The notes below the pieces were generated by a model, which saw only the letters and a program-made list of their open reading frames with translations, did no database searches and was not told the origin of the DNA. This document shows, one piece after another, positions 36,174 through 44,724 of a stretch of DNA of 64,000 nucleotides. A program made the position numbers and the translations under genes. Origin of the DNA: Gammaproteobacteria bacterium. GTDB taxonomy: Bacteria; Pseudomonadota; Gammaproteobacteria; Legionellales; Legionellaceae. Within the stretch, counting starts at the first letter, position 1; each line of letters starts with the position of its first letter. Location: positions 1 through 64,000 of the forward strand of contig JAHZKF010000100.1 in NCBI GenBank assembly GCA_022600575.1, in the 5' to 3' direction.

Positions 36174-37430
36174 TTATGCCATATGCTGAACCATTGCAGC
36201 TGCAAATTCAGAACATTTCAACTGTTTTGCATCAGACATTAAGCGCTCTAAATCATAAGTCACGGTTTTGGCACGAATGGCATCTTCCATACCTTTGATA
36301 ATCAAATCAGCAGCCTCATGCCAACCCAAATGCCGTAACATCATTTCAGCCGATAAAATAAGCGAGCCAGGATTCACTTTATCTTGCCCTGCATATTTAG
36401 GCGCTGTTCCATGTGTTGCTTCAAACACAGCAACCTCATCACTTAAGTTTGCACCTGGTGCAATTCCAATTCCACCAACCTGTGCTGCAAGCGCATCAGA
36501 AATATAATCACCATTCAAGTTAAGTGTTGCAATCACATCATAATCTTCAGGACGCAATAGAATTTGCTGTAAAAATGCATCTGCAATCACATCTTTAATA
36601 ATAATATTACGATTGGTTTTAGGGTTTTTTAAAACCATCCAAGGACCACCTTCATGAAGTTTCGCACCAAACTGCTCTTTTGCAACTTGATAGCCCCAAT
36701 CTTTAAAGGCCCCTTCTGTGAACTTCATGATATTGCCTTTATGTACAAGCGTTACAGAGTCGCGATCTTGATCAATAGCATACTGAATAGCGGCTTTCAC
36801 CAAACGCGTTGTTCCCGCTTGTGACACAGGTTTGACCCCAATTCCACAGTTTTCAGGAAAACGAATTTTTTGAACCTGCATGGTATTTTTCAAAAAATCA
36901 ATCACTTGATTTGCTTCAGATGTACCTGCTTGCCACTCAATACCTGCATAAATATCTTCTGAATTTTCACGAAAAATCACCATGTTAGTTTTCCATGGCT
37001 CTTTTAATGGGCTAGGTGTACCGTCAAAATAACGAACGGGTCTTAAACACGTATATAAATCCAGCTTTTGACGAATCGCAACATTCAATGAACGAATGCC
37101 ACCCCCAACAGGTGTTGTTAAAGGTCCTTTAATAGAAACCACAAACGCTTGAATAGCTTTTAAGGTTTCTTCAGGTAACCAATCATCTGAACCATAGTGC
37201 TTGGTCGCTTTCTCGCCTGCATAAATTTCCATCCAGGCAATGCGTTTGGTATCGCCATACGCTTTTTCAACAGCTGCATCAACCACAGTGCGCATCGCAG
37301 GTGTCACATCAACCCCAATCCCATCTCCTTCAATGAAAGGAATAATCGGTTGGTTAGGCACGTTTAAAGACCAATCCGCATTCACTGTAATGGCTTCGCC
37401 TGCTTCAGGCACCTGAATTTTTTCGTACAT
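36174..37430 (-). CDS. icd: NADP-dependent isocitrate dehydrogenase
   Basis: TCA-cycle enzyme converting isocitrate to 2-oxoglutarate, CO2 and NADPH. 418 residues, normal for the bacterial homodimeric type. The substrate-binding loop [13 protein letters not shown] holds the serine that AceK phosphorylates in E. coli. Other motifs: [34 protein letters not shown] and [29 protein letters not shown] precedes the ATG. It follows ccmB but has its own spacing (51 bp). Confidence 0.97.
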   Translation of the reverse strand: MYEKIQVPEAGEAITVNADWSLNVPNQPIIPFIEGDGIGVDVTPAMRTVVDAAVEKAYGDTKRIAWMEIYAGEKATKHYGSDDWLPEETLKAIQAFVVSIKGPLTTPVGGGIRSLNVAIRQKLDLYTCLRPVRYFDGTPSPLKEPWKTNMVIFRENSEDIYAGIEWQAGTSEANQVIDFLKNTMQVQKIRFPENCGIGVKPVSQAGTTRLVKAAIQYAIDQDRDSVTLVHKGNIMKFTEGAFKDWGYQVAKEQFGAKLHEGGPWMVLKNPKTNRNIIIKDVIADAFLQQILLRPEDYDVIATLNLNGDYISDALAAQVGGIGIAPGANLSDEVAVFEATHGTAPKYAGQDKVNPGSLILSAEMMLRHLGWHEAADLIIKGMEDAIRAKTVTYDLERLMSDAKQLKCSEFAAAMVQHMA

Positions 37431-37481
37431 GGGTCACTCCGTTTGCTGCAATCAATTTTAAAGGCACCTATCATAGCATCG

Positions 37482-38159
37482 CTATCGACCCACGTCAGCC
37501 ACACTCACACGAATAACGGCTGAAATAGCATAAGGTACACCCCAAACCGCAATGATTGCGACAGCCAGTAAAAGTGCTAAATGCCCACTCACGGCTAATC
37601 CTTGCATCGCACTGGTTAATACACCCCCACCGAAAATCATCACCGGTAACGTGAGCGGCAATACAATCAATGCTGTAAAAAGTCCTTGGCTTTTTAAACT
37701 TAAGCCAAAGGCAGCTGAAAATGCGCACAGCATATAAAGCGTTGGCGTGCCAGCAATAAGACTTAGCATCAACACCCCCATCTCTGTGCCATTCAAGTCA
37801 AATAATAAAGCAATTAAAAAACATAATAATAAAAGAGGTATGACATAACTCAACCAATGAATTAAAAGCTTCACACGAATACGTGTATGCATTGAGACAG
37901 AAGACAATAACCATTGCTCGAGCACCCCGTCTTCACTTTCTTCTTGAAACACCCCTTCAGCCGAAAGAAAAAAAGCAAATAATGCTGCAATCCAAACCAA
38001 GCCTGGTAGAATTTTTTTAAGTAGTAGAGGATTGGCTTCAAAACCAAGCGGAAACAACAGTAGTACCATTAAAAAAAATAAACTCGCATTCACAATTCCT
38101 CTGCGTGCACGCCATTGAAGAACTGTTTCTCTGGCAATGATTTGTTTGATTGTACTCAT
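37482..38159 (-). CDS. ccmB: Heme exporter protein B (cytochrome c maturation)
   Basis: Six-helix membrane subunit of the CcmAB heme-handling ABC complex; 225 residues. It starts with MSTIKQIIARETVLQWRARRGIVNASLFFLMVLLLFPL and contains DGVLEQWLLSS, both typical of CcmB. Its ATG overlaps the ccmA stop by 4 bp. The next gene is icd, not ccmC, so the rest of the cytochrome c maturation set must lie elsewhere. Confidence 0.93.
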   Translation of the reverse strand: MSTIKQIIARETVLQWRARRGIVNASLFFLMVLLLFPLGFEANPLLLKKILPGLVWIAALFAFFLSAEGVFQEESEDGVLEQWLLSSVSMHTRIRVKLLIHWLSYVIPLLLLCFLIALLFDLNGTEMGVLMLSLIAGTPTLYMLCAFSAAFGLSLKSQGLFTALIVLPLTLPVMIFGGGVLTSAMQGLAVSGHLALLLAVAIIAVWGVPYAISAVIRVSVADVGR

Positions 38160-38725
38160 AAATTCAATTCCTTGAGCACGTTCACATCCAAACCAAACGG
38201 TAAGGCTTGGTGAGACGTTAATACAATACTGCCATTCTGATTCAAATGCTGTTTAATTAAATCGGTCAATACTTGCATTCCCGCGTCATCAAGACCCACC
38301 AATGGTTCATCTAAGAGCCATAGTTCAGCCTTTGCAACCAACAGCCGTAATAACCCCACGCGACGCTTCTGACCTGCAGATAATAATCCTGAAGGCATGT
38401 CACATATATCTTGCAAATTAAGGCGCGTCAGTAATTTTATAAGTAACTTTTCATCAGTTACCCCTAAATCAAAACGCATATGTTCAGAGGGTGTTAAACG
38501 CATATTAACCCCATGTTGATGGCCTACGTAGCACAACTGATCGCCAAAAGAGATCTTACCTGAAAGCGGATGCAAGAGACCTGCTAATAATTTTAATAAA
38601 GTTGTTTTTCCTGCACCATTTTCACCTTTCACGTGTAAAGCGATGCCTTTTTTGACCGAAAAGCTCACATCTTGCAGTAATCGTTTATCAGGATAATCAA
38701 ATACAAGATCTGTTACATGTAACAT
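38156..38725 (-). CDS. ccmA: Heme exporter ATP-binding protein CcmA
   Basis: ATPase of the CcmAB complex that releases heme-loaded CcmE. 189 residues, slightly short. Walker A GENGAGKTTLLKLLAGL, signature LLSAGQKRRVGLLRLL (SAGQ variant typical of CcmA), Walker B LWLLDEPLVGLD and H-loop LTSHQ. A perfect 14-bp palindrome (38711-38724) overlaps codons 1-5, probably by chance. Confidence 0.94.
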   Translation of the reverse strand: MLHVTDLVFDYPDKRLLQDVSFSVKKGIALHVKGENGAGKTTLLKLLAGLLHPLSGKISFGDQLCYVGHQHGVNMRLTPSEHMRFDLGVTDEKLLIKLLTRLNLQDICDMPSGLLSAGQKRRVGLLRLLVAKAELWLLDEPLVGLDDAGMQVLTDLIKQHLNQNGSIVLTSHQALPFGLDVNVLKELNL

Positions 38726-38742
38726 CTAGATTTCACTCAATA

Positions 38743-38757
38743 TAACCGTTATGGTTA
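38743..38757. promoter_or_regulatory. Candidate HipB operator TAACC-N5-GGTTA
   Basis: A 15-bp inverted repeat between divergent ccmA and hipB, 34 bp before the hipB ATG. HipB proteins bind short palindromes in their own promoter (TATCC-N8-GGATA in E. coli), so this is a plausible but untested operator. Confidence 0.4.
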
Positions 38758-38790
38758 AGCATACCAGTTAATTAGAAAAAGCTCATAATT

Positions 38791-39042
38791 ATGTTTATTT
38801 GCTCACCAAAGGAGCTCGCTCTCCTCATTGCAAATCGCAGAAAAAACTTAAAGCTGAGTCAAGCTGCTGTTGGCAAGCTCGTTGGACTCAAACAACAAAC
38901 CATTTCAGAATTCGAAAAAAGGCCTGAAGGCACCAAGCTTGAAACACTTTTCAGAATTTTGTCTGCTGTTAAATTAGATGCCACCATCCTCACAAAAGAC
39001 GAACAAACCCCGAAAGAATCACAATGGAACGAAGAATGGTAA
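38791..39042 (+). CDS. hipB: HipB-like antitoxin, XRE helix-turn-helix
   Basis: 83-residue DNA-binding antitoxin. The helix-turn-helix spans about residues 20-60 (NLKLSQAAVGKLVGLKQQTISEFEKRP, with the typical LETLFRILSAV after it). It should neutralise HipA and repress the operon. The stop lies 18 bp inside the hipA frame, giving tight coupling of toxin and antitoxin. The C-terminal tail is acidic and polar. Confidence 0.9.
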   Translation: MFICSPKELALLIANRRKNLKLSQAAVGKLVGLKQQTISEFEKRPEGTKLETLFRILSAVKLDATILTKDEQTPKESQWNEEW

Positions 39043-40364
39043 CTCAAAAAACACCCCGTCAAAGCCTCCATGTTTTAATGAACGGCCGTCTCATTGGCTC
39101 TGTCAAAAAAACAACGCATGATAATCTTAATTTTACCTATGCAAAAACCTGGCTCGATACCCCAGGTGCGCGTCCTATTTCTCTCTCATTACCCCTACTC
39201 AATAAACCATTCAAAACAAATCAAGTACAACACTTTTTTGATAACCTCCTGCCAGACAACCCCAAAATAAAGTCGCGCATTCAAGCCAAGTTTAAAACCA
39301 AAAGTGGACATACCTTTGATTTACTCGCTGCCATCGGCAAAGAGTGTGCCGGTGCGCTCCAATTTATCCCTGGCCGCATCCCGATTTTTAACCCAAAAAT
39401 ACGATTTGAACCCCTTAAGGACACAACGATTGCAGCGCGTCTACGTGACATTAAAAATTACCCTCTCGGTATGGCAGCAGGCCTTGATACCTTTTGCTTG
39501 ACATTATCTGGCTCAAAAGAAAAAGCGGCTTTCTTATATCATAGCGATACTTGGGCAAGACCACGTGATAAAACCCCCACAAGCCATATTTTAAAATTAC
39601 CCACAACAATACCCAATCAACTTGAAAACGAGTGGCTTTGCTTAAAAATAACCGAAGCATTCGGCTTACCTGTTGCTCACGCGCATCTGCTTCATTTTGA
39701 AGATATTCAAACACTCGCCATTAAACGTTTCGACCGTCAATATTCAAGTGATAAAAGCTGGCTCATGCGCCTCCCAACAGAAGATCTTTGTCAAGCACTT
39801 GGGGTCCCATCCCTTTCAAAATATACTCAAGATGGCGGGCCTGACATTAAAACCATTATGCGTTTCCTACTTGGCTCAGCAAACCCCATTCATGATCGAG
39901 ATGTTTTTTATTGCAGTCAAATTTTGTTTTGGCTGCTTGCTGCAACCGACGGCCACGCAAAAAACTTCAGTATTTTTATTCAACCAGAAGGAAAATATCA
40001 TCTCACCCCTCTTTATGATATTTCATCAAGCTATCCGCTCATGGCTCAAAAAAGCATTCACCCTGAAAAGATTCAAATGGCCATGCCTTTGCATACGAAA
40101 CCAGCAACGCTTCATTGGCATCAAATCAAGCGCCAACATTTCTTAGAAACAGCCAAAAGCATTCATTATTCCGTTGAACGCGCTGAGGCTATTCTTGATG
40201 ATATGTTAACGCGCGTTGATTCTGTCATCGAACAGGTTGCTATCAATTTACCGCTTCATTTTCCTAAAGGCGTATCTGAGCCTATTTTTGAGGGGATGCG
40301 ATTTGTGAAAAACAAATTAAGCAAAACACATTCAAAGAAAGTAAAAGCGAGCACCTTGGCTTGA
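39024..40364 (+). CDS. hipA: HipA-family serine/threonine kinase toxin
   Basis: 446-residue kinase toxin. In E. coli HipA phosphorylates glutamyl-tRNA synthetase and halts translation, favouring persistence. N-terminal module: LHVLMNGRLIGSVKK and FFDNLLPDN. Core: LSLTLSGSKEKAAFLY-type segment (ATP/activation-loop region), KRFDRQY, and the catalytic ATDGHAKNFSIF followed by LTPLYDISS (the DxSS metal site). All key residues appear intact. Start could be the ATG at 39024 or 39036; both overlap hipB. The C-terminal 20 residues are basic. Confidence 0.93.
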   Translation: MERRMVTQKTPRQSLHVLMNGRLIGSVKKTTHDNLNFTYAKTWLDTPGARPISLSLPLLNKPFKTNQVQHFFDNLLPDNPKIKSRIQAKFKTKSGHTFDLLAAIGKECAGALQFIPGRIPIFNPKIRFEPLKDTTIAARLRDIKNYPLGMAAGLDTFCLTLSGSKEKAAFLYHSDTWARPRDKTPTSHILKLPTTIPNQLENEWLCLKITEAFGLPVAHAHLLHFEDIQTLAIKRFDRQYSSDKSWLMRLPTEDLCQALGVPSLSKYTQDGGPDIKTIMRFLLGSANPIHDRDVFYCSQILFWLLAATDGHAKNFSIFIQPEGKYHLTPLYDISSSYPLMAQKSIHPEKIQMAMPLHTKPATLHWHQIKRQHFLETAKSIHYSVERAEAILDDMLTRVDSVIEQVAINLPLHFPKGVSEPIFEGMRFVKNKLSKTHSKKVKASTLA

Positions 40365-40372
40365 TTGAATGC

Positions 40373-40834
40373 TTAAACCGATACACGCAGCAACGCTCGA
40401 AGCAGGCGACTTTCATCTGCATACAATTGATCTTGAAACACCAACACATGCGTGCGTGATGACTGCCTCGTCTCTAATTGATTTTGGAAAACAAGCCACA
40501 TCAGCCAGCCAAAATCAAAACGAATACGTACAAGTTGATAACACTCAAACTGCTCTCGTTTGTTATAAATCCGCCACTGTTGTTCTAGATATTGTATTTG
40601 AACACAAGGTGAACCTGGTGTTTGCATACGCCATAAAAAAATAAAATAGGCGCTCATTACCCCTATTAAAAACACGTCAAATACCCAATAAAAATGAGAT
40701 TGAAATAATGCAATCACTAAAACAACATACATCAACACCAAAAGCTTTTGATAATCCTTTGAAGCTTTAAGGTGTACCGTAACGTTGGATAAGGGTGACC
40801 ATATGTTTGAACGCTTCGTCTTCAACGGTTTCAT
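40373..40834 (-). CDS. YgfX-like membrane protein
   Basis: Small membrane protein paired with SdhE as in many gammaproteobacteria (YgfX/CptA). Two hydrophobic helices (LLVLMYVVLVIALFQ and FDVFLIGVMSAYFIFLW) follow the typical VTVHLKASKDYQ segment, then a soluble C-terminal domain with RFDFGWLMWLVFQNQ. No ATG, GTG or TTG lies immediately before VTVHLKAS. The nearest start codons (ATG at 40834, TTG at 40825) are inside sdhE, giving an overlap of about 68 bp. E. coli YgfX was described as a cytoskeleton-targeting toxin, but this is disputed. Confidence 0.75.
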   Translation of the reverse strand: MKPLKTKRSNIWSPLSNVTVHLKASKDYQKLLVLMYVVLVIALFQSHFYWVFDVFLIGVMSAYFIFLWRMQTPGSPCVQIQYLEQQWRIYNKREQFECYQLVRIRFDFGWLMWLVFQNQLETRQSSRTHVLVFQDQLYADESRLLRALLRVSV

Positions 40835-41042
40835 ACCCCATAAACCAAGCATATAAATTAGGATCAGGCTCATGCAGCAAACGCTCAAACGTGGTTTGCT
40901 CGTTACGCGTCAGTGCATCCCAATGTGTTTTTAAAAAACGAGATAAAATTAAATCAAGTTCAAGCATGCCACGCCTGCAACGCCACACAAGCTTTGCTTT
41001 CTCATCAGCTATTGTTTGACTCAAAGTCATTGTATTAATCAC
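40767..41042 (-). CDS. sdhE: SdhE, FAD assembly factor
   Basis: Assists covalent flavinylation of succinate dehydrogenase (SdhA). About 91 residues, normal size. The hallmark RCRRGMLELDLIL (RGxxE motif) is present, followed by EQTTFERLLHEPDPNLYAWFMG. An internal ATG (MTLSQT) four codons downstream could also be the start. Followed in overlap by the ygfX-like gene. Confidence 0.93.
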   Translation of the reverse strand: MINTMTLSQTIADEKAKLVWRCRRGMLELDLILSRFLKTHWDALTRNEQTTFERLLHEPDPNLYAWFMGYETVEDEAFKHMVTLIQRYGTP

Positions 41043-41107
41043 GCCCAGAACTAAAAAACAACTATGTTACACTGTCACATATCTTTAAAACAAGCACGCA
41101 TGAACAC

Positions 41108-41812
41108 ATGCATAGAATCATTTTTATACTGCTCAGTACCTTTTTTTATATCTCTGCTCATGCAGCCCACGAAACAAATTGCGTGGTGCTATTACATGGA
41201 CTCGGACGCTCACATCATGCCATGTCGGGTGTAGAAGCCACTCTTAAAAAACATCATTACTTAGTGGTCAATCAAAGTTATCCGTCAACCAAGCTATCTA
41301 TCAACACACTCGCCAACCAGTATATTGAACCCATGATAAATCAATGCCTAGCTCAGCAACCTAAACATATCATGTTTATCACACATTCCCTTGGTGGCAT
41401 CATACTCGAAAAGTACCTAGAAAATCATACCATACCCCGTTTATCACGTATTGTGATGTTAAGCCCACCCCATCATGGCAGCCCACTTGCAGATTTATTG
41501 CATCATACCTGGTTATTTCAAAAAATAATGGGGCCTGCAGGCCAAGAATTGACAACCCATCTCATCCATACCCCGCCCCACTCCAAGGTTCAACTCGGTA
41601 TTATTGCCGGTAGTTTTAATTTAATACCGTTTTCAAATTATTTTTTTCATGGCAAAAACGATGGAAAGGTCTCTATTTCAAGTGCTAAAACAGAGCGTAT
41701 GACAGACTTTATTGTATTACCTGTAAACCATACTTTCATGATGAATAATTACTTTGTGCAACAACAAATATTAACTTTTCTATACTCAGGAAAATTTTTA
41801 CATTCACATTAA
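41108..41812 (+). CDS. Secreted alpha/beta-hydrolase, lipase-like
   Basis: 234 residues with a signal peptide (MHRIIFILLSTFFYISAHA). The fold starts NCVVLLHGLGRSHHAM (oxyanion region), and the nucleophile elbow is ITHSLGGIIL (G-x-S-x-G variant T-H-S-L-G). A catalytic histidine is probably in PVNHTFMM near the C-terminus. The PPHHGSPLADLL segment resembles lipases/PGAP1-like esterases. No dedicated chaperone gene is nearby. Substrate unknown; host lipid hydrolysis is a possibility for an intracellular bacterium. Confidence 0.85.
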   Translation: MHRIIFILLSTFFYISAHAAHETNCVVLLHGLGRSHHAMSGVEATLKKHHYLVVNQSYPSTKLSINTLANQYIEPMINQCLAQQPKHIMFITHSLGGIILEKYLENHTIPRLSRIVMLSPPHHGSPLADLLHHTWLFQKIMGPAGQELTTHLIHTPPHSKVQLGIIAGSFNLIPFSNYFFHGKNDGKVSISSAKTERMTDFIVLPVNHTFMMNNYFVQQQILTFLYSGKFLHSH

Positions 41813-41902
41813 ATCAAAAAAAATGACCATATCATAAGGCGTCTCATAACAACATAAAGACAGGATGTCATATCATTTTCCACTACAAATCAATTGGATA
41901 TG

Positions 41903-41931
41903 TTGCCAAATTAGGCATAAGCCTATAAAAT
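41903..41931 (+). promoter_or_regulatory. Candidate promoter of the MFS symporter gene
   Basis: TTGCCA at 41903-41908, a 17-bp spacer, and TAAAAT at 41926-41931, about 65 bp before the ATG. Confidence 0.4.
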
Positions 41932-41995
41932 GGCTCGTTTGGTGAAAACAACAAACTATTAGACTTGTTGTAAACGGACTTAGAGATTTAAATTC

Positions 41996-43285
41996 ATGAA
42001 AGCACGTTTAATTGATACAAAAAATCGCATTAAATCTATTTTGGGTGGTGCATTAGGTAACCTCATCGAATGGTATGATTGGTATATTTACTCAGCCTTT
42101 TCTTTATACTTTGCACAATCTTTTTTCCCAAAAGGTAACTTAACCGCACAATTACTTAATACAGCTGCTATCTTTGCCGTAGGCTTTTTAATGCGACCTG
42201 TTGGTGGTTTACTGATGGGCGTTTATGCAGACAAATATGGTCGAAAAAAGGCCCTTACGTTTTCCGTTATTCTGATGTGCTTTGGTTCATTACTCATAGC
42301 ACTCGCCCCCACTTACGATATGGTTGGCATGCTATCACCCGCCATCCTCATTTTTGCACGCCTTATACAAGGCATTAGTGTTGGTGGTGAATATGGTGTC
42401 AGTGCAACTTATTTAAGTGAAATGGCAACCAGTCGTTACCGTGGTTTTTATTCAAGCTTTCAATATGTCACATTGATTATGGGACAACTCATAGCACTCT
42501 CTGTCCTTATTCTCTTACAACGTTACTTACTCACAACAGAAGAACTTTACAGCTGGGGCTGGAGAATCCCTTTCTTAATTGGCGCATTAGGTGCATATAT
42601 TGGCTTTTATCTGCGCTGCCGCATCAAAGAAACGGACTCTTTTGTCAATGAAGATCCAAAAACATTGAAGAAAAATCCAATTGTCGGACTCTTAAAACAT
42701 CCTAAAGAAGTACTTATCGTCATTGGACTCACCATGGGAGGAACCTTAGCTTTTTATACCTATTCCACCTATATGCAAAAATTTATCGTCAATACCATTG
42801 GTTTAAGCCGTGATACAGCCACCACGCTTTCGGCATCAACGCTCTTTGTTTTTATGCTAGTTCAACCTTTATTTGGACTGCTGTCTGACTATATTGGTCG
42901 CAGACCCTTACTGATTACTTTTGGTATTTTAGGCGCACTAACCACTGTTCCTATTCTGACAACGCTCAGCACAACACAAAACTACTGGATGATTTTTGCG
43001 CTTATCACAACAGCACTACTTATCGTCGCAAATTATACTTCTATTAACGCCATCGTAAAAGCTGAGTTATTTCCTGTAGAAATCCGCGCATTAGGTGTCA
43101 GTTTACCTTATGCTATTGCTGTTTCTTTTTTTGGTGGCACAGCTGAATATTTAGCGCTTTGGCTAAAAAAAATTGGACATGAACCCTGGTTTTTTTGGTA
43201 TGTCTCTGGCTGTATCACACTCTCACTCATTGTATACATCATTATGCCTGACACAAAAGCACATTCTCGCCTTGATGAAGATTAG
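41996..43285 (+). CDS. MFS metabolite:H+ symporter (ProP/KgtP-like)
   Basis: Twelve-helix inner-membrane symporter of the metabolite:H+ symporter family, 429 residues. Typical features: GNLIEWYDWYIYSAFSLYFAQSFFP in helix 1, RPVGGLLMGVYADKYGRKKAL (loop 2-3), and IQGISVGGEYGVSATYLSEM. The family takes up proline/betaine, 2-oxoglutarate, citrate or shikimate, and the substrate is not resolved. Intracellular Legionellales encode many such nutrient importers. The paralogous pair of membrane proteins follows 32 bp downstream on the same strand. Confidence 0.92.
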   Translation: MKARLIDTKNRIKSILGGALGNLIEWYDWYIYSAFSLYFAQSFFPKGNLTAQLLNTAAIFAVGFLMRPVGGLLMGVYADKYGRKKALTFSVILMCFGSLLIALAPTYDMVGMLSPAILIFARLIQGISVGGEYGVSATYLSEMATSRYRGFYSSFQYVTLIMGQLIALSVLILLQRYLLTTEELYSWGWRIPFLIGALGAYIGFYLRCRIKETDSFVNEDPKTLKKNPIVGLLKHPKEVLIVIGLTMGGTLAFYTYSTYMQKFIVNTIGLSRDTATTLSASTLFVFMLVQPLFGLLSDYIGRRPLLITFGILGALTTVPILTTLSTTQNYWMIFALITTALLIVANYTSINAIVKAELFPVEIRALGVSLPYAIAVSFFGGTAEYLALWLKKIGHEPWFFWYVSGCITLSLIVYIIMPDTKAHSRLDED

Positions 43286-43317
43286 ATATCTTACATCCTG
43301 TTTTAGTAGGAGGACAT

Positions 43318-44613
43318 ATGTCTAATACAACTTTATCATTGCATTTTTTATCTGAAGAGATACTGACAGACCTCGGTCTCTCTTCAAGTGATATTATAGA
43401 TAATAATCAATGGAACTTTGCTGACAGGTTAAAAAAACTATCTTCTACACAACTCTCGTCTGCTTACACTAATCACACCCTTTTAAAAATAAAATATCAA
43501 ACTTTATGTGCTGAACTTATTAAAAATGCTAACCATTATGATGAAGAAAAACAAACCAGTCGTATTGCTTCTATCTTAATGTTTGCTCAATTACTCGAGC
43601 ACACGCAACTTCATAGTACAAAAGCAGAATTACATGCACTACAACACACAGAGGCCATTTGCCGAAACTATTTACAAGCACTTGGCCTAACCGTTCCCAA
43701 ATACCGTCCTAAACAAAATCCTAAAGATATTCTGGACTTAAACGAAGACACCATTAAAACCACAACCACACAGTTAGATTTTTGGAGACTCATCATCCTT
43801 CGCGGGCGTCGTGTCTTATTTTGGTCTATCGCCCTCATCAACAACGAATCTTACAGTTATTATGCAGCCCCTTTAGAAAGCTTGCTACGAACCCTTATAT
43901 TCTTTCAAGCCTGTTTATTAGTCCCTCGTTTCATGACTAATGTCTTGCACCTGTTAAAACACGCATGGTCACCAAACAAAAACGAACGGGATTTGTCTGC
44001 CTTAGAACGTCAGCAAGTGCATCTCAACATGAATGGACGCTGGTGGGAAATAGCTTATGATTTTGGTTGGATAACGGCCGGATTATTGAATGCTTTCGTA
44101 CTCACAGGCCCATTGGCACCCTTTGCTATTTATGCTGCAGTTGTATTACCTTCATACAATCTATTTTTACACTCAACGCGTCTTTTTATAGAAGATAATC
44201 GCTTTAAAGAACTGGAACGCATCTATAAAAACAAGCTTCTTCAGCCATCCTCAAATCAAGAGGAATTAAATGCATTTTTAGAACAATTAAATCAACGCCG
44301 TCGATACAATCAAAATACATTGTTATTACGCGTATCCGTATGCGTTAGTATCATCTCAACAGGTGTCTTTGCAGTATGGACCGTATCAGCACCTCTTATC
44401 CCCTTCATAGCTGCTATCATCTCCGTTTTAGCAACCATTGCAGGGAAACTTATTCCAGCCTATTTACCTAAACAACAAGACAAACTACAAGCATCAGATC
44501 TGAAACCTTCTCCACTTTTGAGTCATACTTTATTTTCAAATAGACACACCTCATCTCAAGCGCTTGCAGAACAAATAGTACCCGATGCAGTAGAAGAAGG
44601 CTTAGTGATATAA
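43318..44613 (+). CDS. Membrane protein of unknown family, tandem paralog A
   Basis: 431 residues, preceded by an excellent AGGAGG. Residues 1-160 are soluble and helical (LSLHFLSEEILTDLGL, LLKIKYQTLCAELIKNANHYDEEK). Then come about four hydrophobic segments (around residues 180-205, 250-285, 335-375), separated by a charged loop with WSPNKNERDLSALERQQ. The polar C-terminus ends VEEGLVI. I know no family. Its neighbour is a clear paralog. A soluble N-domain plus several helices and no signal peptide would suit an effector inserted into host membranes, but this is inference. Confidence 0.75.
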   Translation: MSNTTLSLHFLSEEILTDLGLSSSDIIDNNQWNFADRLKKLSSTQLSSAYTNHTLLKIKYQTLCAELIKNANHYDEEKQTSRIASILMFAQLLEHTQLHSTKAELHALQHTEAICRNYLQALGLTVPKYRPKQNPKDILDLNEDTIKTTTTQLDFWRLIILRGRRVLFWSIALINNESYSYYAAPLESLLRTLIFFQACLLVPRFMTNVLHLLKHAWSPNKNERDLSALERQQVHLNMNGRWWEIAYDFGWITAGLLNAFVLTGPLAPFAIYAAVVLPSYNLFLHSTRLFIEDNRFKELERIYKNKLLQPSSNQEELNAFLEQLNQRRRYNQNTLLLRVSVCVSIISTGVFAVWTVSAPLIPFIAAIISVLATIAGKLIPAYLPKQQDKLQASDLKPSPLLSHTLFSNRHTSSQALAEQIVPDAVEEGLVI

Positions 44614-44724
44614 AAATAACCGTCACAAATGACCAACAATAAAATGATTAATTATATACTGAAAAAATACTAAGCCCAGATAAATAACAGGTATCATCTC
44701 CATGATTTATTATTAGAGTAATAT

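Noticed and set aside
38711..38724. 14-bp palindrome TGTTACATGTAACA at the ccmA start
   Set aside because: It is made of codons 1-5 of ccmA; kept as chance, with no second copy seen.
39673..40146. 157-residue ORF in another frame of hipA
   Set aside because: hipA motifs continue unbroken through this region.
40369..40644. 91-residue plus-strand ORF after hipA
   Set aside because: Lies wholly antisense to the ygfX-like gene, whose protein has family-like features; the plus-strand frame has none.
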